From assembly GCF_945859705.1 (NCBI RefSeq), contig NC_079136.1, positions 3,513,501-3,577,500 on the forward strand: a stretch of 64,000 nucleotides of DNA, given 5' to 3'. The notes beneath the pieces are model-generated. The model saw only the letters and a program-made list of their open reading frames with translations, ran no database searches and was not told the DNA's origin. The position numbers and the translations under genes are program-made. The stretch comes from Episyrphus balteatus (taxonomy: Eukaryota; Arthropoda; Insecta; Diptera; Syrphidae). This document shows positions 11,091-23,337 of this stretch, piece by piece. Each line of letters opens with the position of its first letter. Position 1 is the stretch's first letter.

Positions 11091-13440
11091 TAATGTTTAT
11101 AAGGTAGGTATCATATCTCTACACACTTTTATTAAACTGTTAAAGGTCAACTTGGACATAAAATTAATAATGAGTATGATCATGAATGAGTGCTTATAAC
11201 TTAAAGAGACGGTTTCGTGTGCATTATGACTTTATGACTTACGAGTATATGAGCGATTGAGAAGGAAAAATCCAAGTAGGTAGCATGTTTCTTGAAACTT
11301 AAGCTTTTAATCTAATCAAGGTGTATTGTTCTTCAAACATTAACCATTTTAACCGGCCTTGTAGAGTTTTTTTTTTTTTTATTTTTGGGTTAGAAAAAGT
11401 AGAAGGTATATGGAATGGAATCCATTTATCATTCTTACACGAAGGTTCTTACTAAGCACTTTTCTTTTTTCTTATTTTAATTGAACCTGAAAGATAACTT
11501 AGGCTTGTAACAGATGTTTTACCATTTTTGTGGTTCTAATAGATCAAAAAGAAGGAAATAAGGAAATGAAAAAATAGGTTAGAAAAATCACATAAATTAT
11601 AAATCAATTTGTTTTGCAGTGGTTATTATCTATTCAGGTGAGTTCTATTTGTGGTGTTATAATTGGACAAATTGTTGATTTTGAGATCACAGCATTAAAA
11701 AAGTGGAAATATGTACTTTATAAAACTGGCTGTCTTTGAACTGACAAACAGAAGTTGTCAGTTCGATTGACAATGATATTGGAAGACAAGTTGTAGAAGA
11801 GTAGATCAATATTGATAAACAAAATGTTAATTCGTCTTAGGAAAAAAAAAAAGATGCAGATAATATTATTTGCATCTTGTTTTTTCTTTTGACGAACGAC
11901 AAATTGGTATTAGGTATCTTATTAAAGTTTTTTGTATGTTTTACATAAATAGACGTATCAATTTGAAGAAAATTAATTCAATATTATTTATAAGGATAAA
12001 TACAAATTATCTATGGGCAAATATTCTTTGGTACTCGTATTGTGCAAGAGTTAAAAGAATGATTTTTACACCTATATGAGCAAGACCAAGACCAAGACAT
12101 CAGACCTTTATGGAAAATTATTTATTGGAACGTGTCATTCAACACTAACTTAATAAGTTAAAGAATGATTACTATTTTTACTTCATTAAATTTAATTTAA
12201 TTTAATTTGTATAATTGCTATCTAGCTTTAAGTAATTTATATGAATGAATAAAAAACAAAATGAAACTGAAAAGTGACCGTTTTTTTTTCCTTAAATAAA
12301 ATTGGCAACACTTACAATATAAAAGAAGTGGATTTTGGTATGGTATCCCAAGCAATTTCGGATGAAACGCCGGAAAGTTAAGGCTTTTTTATGTAAATAA
12401 ATGAATTGAAAATGAAAAACAATTTCGTGGTTTTTCATCAAACCGTTATTGTTCATGTGAAAAGTAAGTTGTACTTTTAACACCGAAATCATTATAACGT
12501 TTAAGTTATTCTTTTTTTTTTTTAATAATAGGTGGATATTCAAAAGTATTTTTTGCAAAAGAAAGAACAGGAAAGATTCAATTTTAATAAAAATATTCCA
12601 GACAACCAGGTTGGATCTGAATGAGGCCGCACATGGGCTCTGGTAGCTGGAAAAAGAAAGACACCGTTATAAAAGGTAGTACAAGTCAAAATAGGTAATC
12701 GCCTGATAAAATTGTAAAAATGATTCTGAGGAAGAGGACGTTGCAGCCTGTATTTGTATCTTCATGCAGAAAATAATGGACCTACCGAGGGGTTTTTTCG
12801 GTGGGTTAAAAAATAACGTAGTCTTGGTTAAAAACAGCGTAGTTCTCGTTGCTAAAATCAACGTAGTCGCTTCGGTTAGGTTAAATTGTTTAAAATTACC
12901 ATTTTAGATGGTTATTTTAACCGATCAACTTGTTTATATGATCAAGAAACTTTGTTTAAAATTTGAGATTTTAGTAAAATTTTACCCATAAAGTGGGTAA
13001 GATTAAACAATTTTGAATAACCGAGTCGACTCGTGTAATTTTAGCCGGGGTTAGTTTGCAGGTGCTTGAGTGGGAACCGATAAAGATATATATAAGTGAC
13101 TATTGCAAATCAATTCAATTTTTAAAGAAAGAAACGGCCTTTCTGCCAACAAAATTTGATGGCGTGGGGACCAAACCTTTTTTTGTTAGATATTTTTTCA
13201 AAACCTTTTACTTTTTGTTAGGTATTTTTCATTTTATTTTTAATAATGAGAGTCTTCAAAAAATAATAAACTTAATGAATAAAGACTTTATTTTAATTAA
13301 AAGATATTTTTTCTTCGGTTTTAAGACCATCAAACCCTAAAGGGGCAGTCTTTTCCCCACTTCTCCTAATAAATCCGCTTGAAGGGATAGTACCTAACCC
13401 TCCCGCATAAAAGAAAAAAATATCAGAAGTTTTCAGTTTT
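11091..13440. other. AT-rich DNA without a recognisable gene
   Basis: Short chance ORFs only. The stretch 12780-13060 has repeated AACGTAGTC motifs (12815, 12836, 12861) and a GAGTCGACTC palindrome at 13023. No known family is recognised. Confidence 0.45.
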
Positions 13441-14060
13441 TAATTGAATCATTTATTTGCAAAACATGATAAGTCCACTTTTTTTCAAAATTCGTTTTTT
13501 TGACTAAATTTGTACTCCAGGGATAACCACGTCTGTCTTTAAAATAGGAAGTATCTACTCCATCTATATCCGATTTTACAGCTACGCGAAATATTTTTTT
13601 AGTATCAAAAACAGAAAAAGTCCCGGACTTATCATCTTTTGAAAATAAACAACAGCTTCTTTTTGTGTAAATGGTATATTAGATTAATGGCTGAAAATCT
13701 TAAGTTTAAAGCTACTTTAAAGTTAAATAAGCAGTCCGGACATTGTATTTTATTCTCAAATACAATTGTTAGATAGATTGGAGCTAAAAGCAAAATTGCA
13801 TATCCATTTCAAAACTAATTTCACATCCGTTTATTTTCAAAGTATGATAAGTCCAAAAGCGTTTTTATTTTTTATCTTTTGGGCTATCGATCCAAAAATT
13901 AAAAACGAAACGGTATTTTGTAGCTAGGCAAGAGTTCTACAGAATATATTTTTTATAAATTTTTCTACGCGTATTAAAAGAAAATAGAACGTTTTTTTCT
14001 TCTCCTGAAAAATTTAAAATCATGGACTTATCATGTTTTGCAAATAAATGATTCAATTAT
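13440..14060. repeat. Nested inverted repeats, possible MITE
   Basis: TCATTTATTTGCAAAACATG then ATAAGTCCA at 13449-13477 is repeated inverted at about 14025-14052, with arms of about 35 bp. Inside lies a second, related inverted pair: GGACTTATCATCTTTTGAAA near 13625, and TTTTCAAAGTATGATAAGTC near 13836. The core GGACTTATCAT therefore occurs four times in alternating orientation over 600 bp. No ORF or target duplication was found. Confidence 0.65.
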
Positions 14061-17000
14061 TTTAATTAATTGTTTGAGCCCATAAGGTCAAAATTCATGA
14101 ATCTGGCTCTGTAAGCTTAATGGTTTTCAAAGAATGTATTGCTTCCAAATTTCATCAATTTTGGCGAGTATTTTTTCAATCCTGTTTTTAGAACAAGAAA
14201 GCCAGACAATGGGTAATTTTGCTCCTCAAAATGTAAAATTGTTCCAAATTTTGTAAAGCCTAAATCTACAATTCTTCAACATTGACAGAAATCTCGATCC
14301 ACCATTATGAATCGAAGATGCAATGAAGTGTATCTATTTCATTAAACAATTCAATACCAATACATTCTACCAAATAAAAAAAATCTGTCTAAAACTAGTA
14401 TTTTTTGACATTTTATGCATTTTTGGTAAAGATGCGTTTGACACATTTGTCCGAAATTTTAAGATAAACAACTTTGATAAAAATTAAAACTACCACAGTT
14501 TTTAAAGCACGGTCGGATGGGTAGGGCTACTTTACTAATTCATTGACCTACTATTTTCTATCTCTGCTTAATTTGTCATTACTTCTAAACACAATGTTCC
14601 AGTGAAAGAGCCACAGTTCTATTCCTCTCCTTAAAAAATTTGACTCTACTCTGTTGTAGTACTCAAGAAATTTTCAACTTCGGACGCACTATTAAGTGTA
14701 GGGATTTTTTCTTTCGACGCACTGCAAGGATGTTGAATGCTTTATACCCAACTCTCTTTTTATCCTCATTGTAATATTCAATTTAATGTGCCGTGAAAAA
14801 AAATCTGCTTTACACAGAAATCTCTAAGGATATTCTTATAACTACACATACAGTATGTAACCCGTTGTATGTTACATATATCCACTCCCAAAATTTTCTA
14901 GGTCTTATTCAGTTTAAATATGTATGATGGATGTGGATCTGATGATGAAGTTGGTCATTGGGGTGTATACGTAACATTTGTTTTCGATAGAAAAACTTAA
15001 ATATTTATATAAAACTTCTTTCGTTCTTGTACCTGTTGTAAGTTATTTCGAGATTTGTTAGCATAAAACCGATTAATCGTAATAAAAATACATTTCTTGA
15101 ATACTAAATAAGGATTAGCCTACATTAAATAAAAGAAATACTTTAACTTGAAAATTTATTTATAAAACATTAAGAGACAGATTTAATGGAGATCGAATAC
15201 TTCCTACTCTACACCATCAAGGACAACTTGATTTAATAGAAGTACCGATAAGCAGTGTTTCAGTTAATCTTTATTTAGCGATTGCAATCTAGTTCATAAA
15301 TCTGTTAAACTTAAACATAAAATGTTAAATTTAAATGAATTCTATCATATCGTGCGCGAGACCAATTTGACACCTGTTTATGGCTATCTTAGTGTACATA
15401 TATAATTTATAAACAAGCTCATATAGAGTTTGTTTGAAGTGTTAACATCTGCGTTATATTTAATAACTAGGTATATGCAAATTTATCAACTAATTATTGA
15501 GTGCGAGAGAGGAATACTCGTATTTAAAAATGTCATTTTTAACACCCCATCTAATTATTAGTTAGCTTGATTAGTAGGCATATCAGAAAAATAATACCAG
15601 CTTAAAAATACGAAAATAATAAACTATTCAGCTTTATGATAAAGCACTTAGTAACGCCTTAATGTTTTTATGTTTTTCTGTTAGACAATCTAAATATCTT
15701 TCAATATCTTTAAATATCTTGAGAACTGCAGTGAGTGTCATAATCATATGTTGTATGTTTTTATAACCTCACTATTGAATAATATGTTCTGAGCGTGTTT
15801 CAGATAATTATTAAGCTATTTGTCGGGAATGTGTGTGGTTCTGTTTTTTTTTTTTTTTTTTTTTCTGAGACCAAGCATACCTTTTGAATTCTTTTGAAAA
15901 TTATTGCAAAAACTATAATTAAATGTTTAATCAATCTATTGGATTGTTCAATAAATCTGCAATAAAGTATAGACAAAGCTAAAAAAAAAACATAATTTAA
16001 AAGCCATTTTGTTTTGTAAAAGCTTTAAAGGTGCTGGCACTGGATCTCCCACTTAATTCGTATTATGGTTAACTCGATTTAACTTGGTTAATATGCAATG
16101 TTTTGTGGAGGTGTTTTAAGGTACTAGAATAGTCTAATAGTCTAGGGGAGTGAAGTTAATTTTTTTTATCTGGTTTTATTTGGATATTCTAATTTGTAAT
16201 ATTCAAATCAGAGGTATTGTCACATTGTTCCCATCCAATTGTTTCATTCCTTGGAAGCTGCCTAATACAAGAAGTCAAAACCATATCCTTTCAAATAAAC
16301 ATAATTTCAAAAAATTTGAATTTATTTTATTCATTATCTTTGAAGACTTTTTTTGATTTAAGTCCTTTTATGATGCAAATAAGCAACGCAATCTCACAGA
16401 CTATTTTATTTCATTCGACCAATCAATGGAATCTTAAGTGCATAGCCAATCAAATACTTTTGAGTTAAAATCTAGTTATTATAACATATAAAATACCTAA
16501 AGGCTTACATATTTTATGGTCTATAAAAGTGGAATAAATTTCCATAAATGTTTGTCAACTTTTTAATATACGGTTACTTAAGTTGAGGAAAAATCTAGTA
16601 CTACCTCAAAAGTGGAATGGAAGTGGAAGAATATTTGTATCAATAATTTATTTTCATAAGATAATTTTTGCAGTAAAAAATATTTTATTGATATTGAAAT
16701 ATGTGTAGTTACTTACTCATATTTCTATCTGCAATTCTGTTGACTTACATAGCTTTTTCGAAATCTTTAAACAAATAAATAAATTTTAATAACAGTAATT
16801 CAAAGTTAAAATGATTAAATTGGTGAACGGTTTTTTTAGGGTTATTGGTCTGCATCACCCCTTTCACAATCAGACACAAAAGAAATATATGAGAACAGAA
16901 GTATATGTACCTACAAAGCTATAATAATTTAAACAAAGGAAAGCTTGGCTCCTTTTCCTTGGTGAGACTGTTAAATTTCATTATTCTTTAATGACAAGGT

Positions 17001-17850
17001 ACCCAAAAGCGTTAAGCTAGGATTACACGTCAATCTTGTCGATGCGACATTCGAAATGAGATAATTTGTGTAATTATCTCATTTGGGCTCTAGTGAAAAC
17101 AGGCTATTAAACAGCTTATATCTTGAGTTCTATCGATCGCACCGTTAAGATTGATATCTTCAAGCTGAGGATAAATAACAGAGCGTTATATTCAGAAAGT
17201 GAATTTGTGTTAATTTAGCCTAATCACCTAGATTGGAAAATTCGCGTTATTTAACACCCCGAAAACCATATAAATCCGCGATTTAAAGCTGCCAGACTTT
17301 TGAATTCGTTTATAAAGCCCATAAGGCTATAAAACTGCATACTCACATTTCTGTTATACATCCACTCCCAAAATTAGCTCTGGGCTCTTAGACTATATTG
17401 TTTTTGCCAAAGTTACCAAAGATCACTTTTACATTCGCTTTCCCATTTGACACCAAAGAATTCCAATTAACAAAACTGACCAAATCAACCACCAACCAAT
17501 AACAAAATTTGTCAAATTAAACCCGAAAAAATACGCGGCTACTTGAGTATTGAGTCTGCCTGATACGGGCTGTACAAAGTCATGTTGTCTTGAGAGGGGC
17601 TATACTCTTCCCCGTTTTCCACTTAATGTGATTTATTTGACATCACAATGATTTGACATAAAAAACACAAAAAACATATAAAAAATGTTTCACAATAAAA
17701 AAACACTTTGATTTTTAACAAAAAATTGCAATTAAAAACATTGGTTGGTCTTAGAATGTTTAAAATTTAGAATTATATATATTTTTCAATAGTGAATTAT
17801 AAAAAAATTTAAAAAAAATGCTTTCTCAGAAATAAAAAAAAAGTTTATGG
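14061..17850. other. AT-rich DNA with scattered minor motifs
   Basis: No gene is recognised. ATCCACTCCCAAAAT is shared by 14878-14893 and 17360-17375, suggesting remnants of one repeat. A perfect 13-bp hairpin, AAATGAGATAATT with its complement, lies at about 17055-17085. A long T tract lies at 15843-15864. Two overlapping plus-strand ORFs at 16150-16468 show no domain and are probably chance. Confidence 0.45.
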
Positions 17851-18000
17851 TGGACCAACCTTACCATTTATGTGTATGAAAAATAGATGTTGGCCGATTC
17901 TCAGACCTACCCGATATGTGTACAAAATTTCATATAAATCGGTCAAGCCGTTTCGGAGGAGTTTGATAACAAACACTGCGACACGAGATTTTTATGGGTT
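17850..18000 (+). mobile_element. Transposon-tail-like segment
   Basis: The text GGCCGATTCTCAGACCTACC at 17893, followed by CGATATGTGTACAAAATTTC and GTCAAGCCGTTTCGGAGGAG (17940), resembles a tail widespread in arthropod transposable elements, from memory of the motif; the family cannot be named without a search. It runs directly into the 15-bp minisatellite, so the two may form one element. Confidence 0.5.
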
Positions 18001-18004
18001 GGGA

Positions 18005-18190
18005 TCGTAATTCTGTATTTGGCAAAATTCTGTATTCAAAATACTGTATGCCAAAATACTGTATGTCAAAATTCTGTATGTGCAAAATACTGTACGAACA
18101 AAATTCTGAAAGTCAAAATTCTGTATAGCAAAATTCTGGTTGGTCAAAATACTGTATTTCAAAATTCTGTACATCAAAATTCTGTAAAAA
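18005..18190. repeat. 15-bp minisatellite, about 12 units
   Basis: Units of the form A(A/T)(A/T)CTGTATNNCAAA follow one another with a 15-16-bp period, about 12 copies with substitutions. Both strands stay open across it, which explains the opposing 61- and 63-codon ORFs. The array runs into the 78-bp palindrome, and inverted fragments of the unit appear beyond it at 18262-18286. Confidence 0.9.
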
Positions 18191-18259
18191 ATATCGTTTT
18201 GATAATGTAAAAAAGTGCGCGCGCACTTTTTTACATTATCAAAACGATATTTTTTACAG
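18182..18259. repeat. Perfect 78-bp palindrome
   Basis: The 39 bases from 18182 (CTGTAAAAAATATCG...) to 18220 are exactly the reverse complement of 18221-18259, centred on GTGCGCGCGCAC with no spacer. It could extrude a cruciform. Lack of any mismatch points to recent origin or to maintenance. The flanks on both sides carry the CTGTA..CAAAATTCTG unit in opposite orientation, so it lies at the tip of a larger inverted repeat. Confidence 0.95.
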
Positions 18260-18299
18260 CATTTTTACAGAATTTTGAAATACAGATATATTTAAAAGA

Positions 18300-20508
18300 G
18301 GGTTTACTATGAATTTCTAAGAGATCAACTTAATAAAGAAGCAGGCTTCTAATGCTGATTAATCTAGGTACTTTATTAGGAGCTACGGAAAAAAGAGAGA
18401 GAAAACAAAAAAACAATCGGAATTAAACCACGTTGCATACCTAAAACGGATTGAAAAAAAATTAAATTTATATTGGTTTTGACATTTTTTTTTGCAAAAT
18501 GTATTTTGTATGTTTAAGAAAAGTTTGATTTGTGTTCCTAGAATTGATTTACTTTTTTACTTTAATAATTATGTTTGTATAAAATTACAACTTTACTGTC
18601 AATAATTATATTTAAAGCTACTATTTTCCAAGATTCCAAGCACTGCTTAAAGTTAATGTTCAAAACTAAAATAAATTTATTGTATCCACTTTTAGTTGTT
18701 TCTAAATTTCTAGATTCAACAAAAATAAATACTAATTTATTTTCAAAACTAGCCTAAGTTGAAGTTAGATTTTGTGCGTTTTGTAACAAGGATGTCGCTC
18801 AACTCAAAATGAATAAGAATGATTTATTTCCTTTAAACTGATTTTGAATTTCATAACAGAGGTGAGTGTCTTTCACGTATAAAATTTAAAATTATTATAT
18901 AAAATATTCTTCTTCTTTTTTTAATACAAAAATATTAATATTTAAATATGTAATTTCTTGAAGTTTTCATATATGTATTTAAACCCTAAAAATCGTAAAT
19001 TGTAAGTGTAAGACATTTATAATTAGATATACAGGGTGTCACACGGACAATATTGGTTATAAATTGGCAATTACCTTAGATATAATGGTAATTCAAATTT
19101 TTATGGAGGGAGTGAAAAGTTGAAGTAATACCTGGGAATTAGATATTGAGAGGTCGGCCGTTTTCATACAAAAAGGTTAACCATGTATTAAATAGACAGT
19201 AGACCAATTCAATCTATGAAATTCCAGTCGTTTAGGCATAAGAACATTGTCGATTGTAGTAGATCTTACGTATTCCTTAAAAAAAAATCTTATGAACTCT
19301 TTGGACTCTTAATTCTCAATTCGAATGGAACATTCATACCAAATTTTATTTCTGTATCTACAATTTTAGCAGAAATCATAAAAAAATGTCCATAACTTTT
19401 GTCTTTGTTTATTTAAATTGTCTTGGTATCATTAGATTAAAGATTAATAAAATACGTATTATAAATCTAGTTTGCACCAGAAGTGTGCAAGATTATCCAA
19501 TGATTCTATATATTCTATCTCAATCATATTTATACTATTTAATATAGAAAAAGAGTAGATATAAATTAATCTAGTTAGAATATGATTGGATAACGCTAAT
19601 GTAAATGTTTATGTCACCACAATTTGAATTACGAACAAGTTGATAAACATTTATGCAAATATTTTATTTCATTCTATGTTTTTTTTTTATTTTTATTTTT
19701 TATTTTTATGTAAAACTTCAAATGCACGACTTGGATTGGTCAACCTAGATATAAAGCTTTGTAGCTGGTTTTAAATTTCAATTCTAATGTGATGGAACGT
19801 TTAGATATCTTTTTTTTTCGCAATTTGCATATTCTTTTCGTTTAAAAGTTAAGTATAAAATCAAGTTTATAATGGAAACGCCTTTTATTTTTTATACAAA
19901 ATGGCTTTTATAGTTCTTTTTTTTCTAGATATATTGGTTTATTTACAGACAAGCTGTTAAGTTGATTAATTATTTATTTAATAAGAGGTTCTAAATAAAC
20001 GTTATTTTTTTTCGCAAGACTGCCTAAAGTTATGTTTCAATTTGTTATCTAACTGTTATAATTGCCTATGCCTTACCTACAACAGAAGTCAAATGAAATT
20101 GATTATTCATTCAACCGTGAAATATCTGTCATGATTTAATTGGCGCTTCTGGTTCTGGGGAAGTCGCTGTTAAAATTTAACTAGAAATTAATGAATGCGT
20201 TCTTGGGAAACAAGAAATTGTTTTGTTTATTTAGAGCCTAGAATTGTCTTATTACATTTTTTTTTTTTTTTCAAAAATAGAAACCCCCAATACTTAGATT
20301 CTTCAGAACTAAGAAAATGGAAATGTTCATCATTGACGTATAATATGAGTAAGTGTATGATTCAAGCATATTGTTAATTTTCAGAAAATATTACTGTGTT
20401 ATGTGTTTTTTTTTTTTTAAGAAAAAGGCACAATTTTGTATTGTCATTTTCAAAAAAAATCTTTTTAATTGAAGTCACATTTGGATAAGTTCTATTGATG
20501 AATTCTTG
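18300..20508. other. AT-rich DNA, one transposon-end-like motif
   Basis: No gene is seen. At 19030 TACAGGGTGTCACACGG resembles the TACAGGGTGTC ends of the elements at 50612 and 58391, but no inverted partner was found nearby, so it may be a solo or decayed end. Confidence 0.45.
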
Positions 20509-20659
20509 TCTGAAACCAGTGGCGTAGATAGGGGGGGGATCAGGGGGATATATCCCCCCCATTGGAATCGATAATTGTGCAGTATAAACAGTCATGAATA
20601 AATAAGTTGAAGAAGCGCACTTTGAAAAAAAACGCTATGGATTTCGAGTTCTTGATTAG

Positions 20660-21121
20660 CTTAAAGGTTATAAATATGGTTTACCAACTTTCGTTGCCAT
20701 TAAGTCGGTGTTTCAAAGAGTGAATTTAGACTTGGTCCAAGCAATGGAGCTCGCTAAAGATTTAAGGGATCAACTAAAAATTAAACGGGCAGGAGATGAC
20801 TCATTTTCGAAAGTTTTTTGTATATGGGAAAAATTAGCTGAAATCCTTGACATAGGCGTTAAACATAAGAGAATAGTGAAGCAACAAAAGAATCGTTCGA
20901 ACCCTTCGGTTCAAAGTACAGTAAAGAATATTTTCGTTACTGTTTTCAATCTTTTTCTCGATTTCTATGTAATGGGCCTTGGAGAAAAATGTACAAACCA
21001 TGAAAACACACTAGAAGGGCTTCCGGTTCTTTCAAAGGATTCTTCGTCTGAAATAGACAAAGCAGCTAAAAAATTTAATGAAACTGTTGAGTTTTACCAA
21101 AAACTAAACCACATAAAATAA
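20660..21121 (+). pseudogene. hAT transposase fragment, middle part
   Basis: An open frame runs from a stop at 20657 to a stop at 21119 without an in-frame ATG near its start, as expected for an internal fragment. The translation has LDLVQAMELAKDLRDQL followed by charged residues, KNRSNPSVQ and VFNLFLDFYV. This pattern matches the region before the dimerisation domain in ZMYM1-like hAT transposases, judged from memory of the family. The N-terminal zinc finger and most of the catalytic core are missing. It cannot encode an active enzyme. Confidence 0.75.
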
Positions 21122-21244
21122 AACAAAAACAATAAGATTTCCTTATAGTTTTCATCCAAGAAGGAAATAGCCCTTGCATAAATCAACTTGATCTTCCAGC
21201 AAAAACACCATCATGAAGAGAAGATATTTAAACAATCGGGATTT

Positions 21245-21445
21245 CCTAATTGTTTTACCGACTTCCAAAAAGGAGGAGTTATTCAATTCGTCTGCACTTT
21301 TTTTTTGTGTTTGTTACCTCATAACTTTGGACCCAGTGAACCAATTTTGATAATTCTTTTAGTAGGTATTGAAAAGCTGGTGCCTGTTCAGTACTATTAG
21401 AAAAACCATAAAACCCAGTTTTGATTCATGGAAGTCGGTTTTGTT
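21245..21445. mobile_element. Small repeat nested in the hAT, related to 27520-27710
   Basis: TTTTACCGACTTCCAAAAAG at 21257 has an inverted partner, TGGAAGTCGGTTTTG, at 21427-21441, so the segment has terminal inverted repeats of about 14 bp. The interior GTTTGTTACCTCATAACTTT and ..CAGTGAACCAATTTTGAT recur in diverged form at about 27597-27640. Similar text is common in insect genomes, from memory. It splits the hAT transposase and is therefore younger than the hAT or was carried by it. Confidence 0.65.
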
Positions 21446-21730
21446 TTTTTAATAAAAAAAATACGATCATGTACGGGATCACCTATTCCAACTTACTATA
21501 GAAATATTGGTCACAATTTTTGTTCTAGTGCCAAGTTGGAAAAAATATGAAATTTTTACAAAAAAATTTGAAAGATTTTGTACATGAAAATAATAAGAAA
21601 TCTCTATGGAAAAACCTTATTAATTGTTGATATTAATAAGTTTTCTTCATAAAACAGTTCAATAAGGAAATCTGTTGGTATTTAGGTGGTCCTGGTCATA
21701 TTTTTCTCTGTGTGAACTTAGAAAAGATAT

Positions 21731-21922
21731 TTGATCAGAAGGAAAAATACTTCCTCTATGAACTCATTGAAAGCACTCGAAAGCTGCACCGAAAAAAGTT
21801 GTCCTGGTATTTATATTTTATTAAAGATATTAGCTACACTGCTGGTTTCTACGTCAACTACCGAAAGAACTTTCTCCAATTTAAAGAGAATAAAAACAAT
21901 ACAAAGAAGCATTATTAAAACT
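21731..21922 (+). pseudogene. hAT transposase C-terminal dimerisation fragment
   Basis: The frame ending at 21925 reads VSTSTTERTFSNLKRIKT. This is the hallmark of the hAT C-terminal dimerisation domain, where (P)VS.A..ERSFS.LK.IKT is conserved. Upstream residues IYILLKILATLL also fit. It sits about 60 bp before the right terminal inverted repeat, its normal place. It is separated from the 20660-21121 piece by a deletion and the nested repeat. The competing frame at 21712-21918 is a shadow. Confidence 0.85.
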
Positions 21923-21992
21923 TAAAAAAAAAATTTGCGAACTAGATCTATCCCCCCCTTAGCAAAAAGCTATCTACGCCACTGTCTGAAAC

Positions 21993-22606
21993 CATCGAAT
22001 TTTGTAGTATCATTAATAAACAATATTTGTTTTTAGTTTATTATAAAAAATAGGTAAACAAAATAACAGAGCAGTTGGATAGATCTTTAATAACCTACAA
22101 ATTTATTCTATATATCACCTTATATCTGTTGGTTACGGGCTCATTTACCTACATTTAAAATAAACAAATTTTTTTATTTGCATAACACAATTAATATTTA
22201 TTAAAATAGAAACAAAAAAGAAATAACTTAAACAAAATGATTATTAATTTCTAATTAAAATTCAACCTTATAAATCTCTCTAAATTATCATCTTCATTGG
22301 ATTTTATTAAATTAATTAATTAATTAATTTTCCGCCAACCTCTAAGAACTTTATTTATTTTATATCTATTCAAATGCTGAATGGATGGTTGGTTGGCTTG
22401 TTTTGAAGCCTATTTAATATTGCAATCTATTGAATTGATATTGTTAATGAGTAGAGTACACTCTTCTTCAACTTTATAGATTCAGTCTATTTTTCATTTT
22501 TTTTAAGGGGCTATTAAATAGGAATTTTATTGTAATTTGGAAAATTGAGAGAATTACGGAAAATCATTTCTTCAAAATTAAAGCCCATCAAATTTTCCAC
22601 AAACCA
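21993..22606. other. AT-rich DNA without a recognisable gene
   Basis: Contains an AATT microsatellite at about 22311-22332. Nothing else is recognised. Confidence 0.5.
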
Positions 22607-23015
22607 CACCGAAAAAAAAATTTGATAATATAATAGCTATCAAATTAACATTTTTCAGTGACAAAAGTCGTCCAACAATTAAAATATCAATTTTGATATT
22701 TTATCATATCATTTTTTAATTTCAGGTGGGATAGTGAAAATTTCACTTTGACAATTAAAATATCAATGTCGACTAGATTTTACGTTTTAGTTTATTATAA
22801 TGAAACCTATTTCTTTCCTTTTCATTTTTATTATTTTAATTATTTTATGAATTTTCTTTCTTTTTTCAAAAAATTACTGATAAACCAGTGCCAATCCGTT
22901 TTTTAAAAGGCAAAAGTTGAACAAATTATTAGCAGCATAAGGGTGGTGGGAAAATTTAGGATAAATGGTATATGAAAGGGGAAAAATAAATTGCCCACAA
23001 AAAAATTGGAGGAAA

Positions 23016-23045
23016 GGGGGTGGGTGGGCGAAAAAGTGGGGTGGG
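23016..23045 (+). other. G-quadruplex-like tract
   Basis: GGGGGTGGGTGGG, a short spacer CGAAAAAGT, and GGGGTGGG give five runs of three or more G within 30 bases. This meets the usual intramolecular quadruplex pattern. It lies about 180 bp upstream of the satellite array within the composite element and stands out in otherwise AT-rich DNA. Confidence 0.8.
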
Positions 23046-23337
23046 TGTCAAAAATCATGGTTTTTTACCATTTCTGTCAAAATTAGACGTCCTATCGAAA
23101 AAAGTCAAATGTAAAAGTTGTAGGTAGTATAAATGTCTACAACTTTTGCTCGAACAATTTTTTTCTATAACCTCAAAAATATTGAAAAAAATTCAAAAAT
23201 ACGATTTTTTGATTTTTTATTTTTATCGAAGAAAAAAATAACAAAAATAATAAAAATTATTTAAATTATTTCTATTTTAAGTGGAGCGATTGAATATAAT
23301 TCAATTTTAAAGTTCAAGTGACCTCAACTCCAAATTT

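Larger units (their letters stand above)
20517..21984 (+). mobile_element. hAT transposon with 8-bp target duplication, decayed
   Basis: Ends are CAGTGGCGTAGATAG on the left and CTATCTACGCCACTG on the right, a 15-bp perfect terminal inverted repeat. The flanks repeat TCTGAAAC exactly (20509-20516 and 21985-21992), the 8-bp duplication that defines hAT insertions. Just inside the left end is a GGGGGATATATCCCCC palindrome, and GC-rich CCCCCC lies near both ends. At 1468 bp it is shorter than autonomous hATs of this ZMYM1-like lineage, which exceed 2 kb. It keeps pieces of transposase at 20660-21121 and 21731-21922, and a foreign repeat sits between them. Confidence 0.93.
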
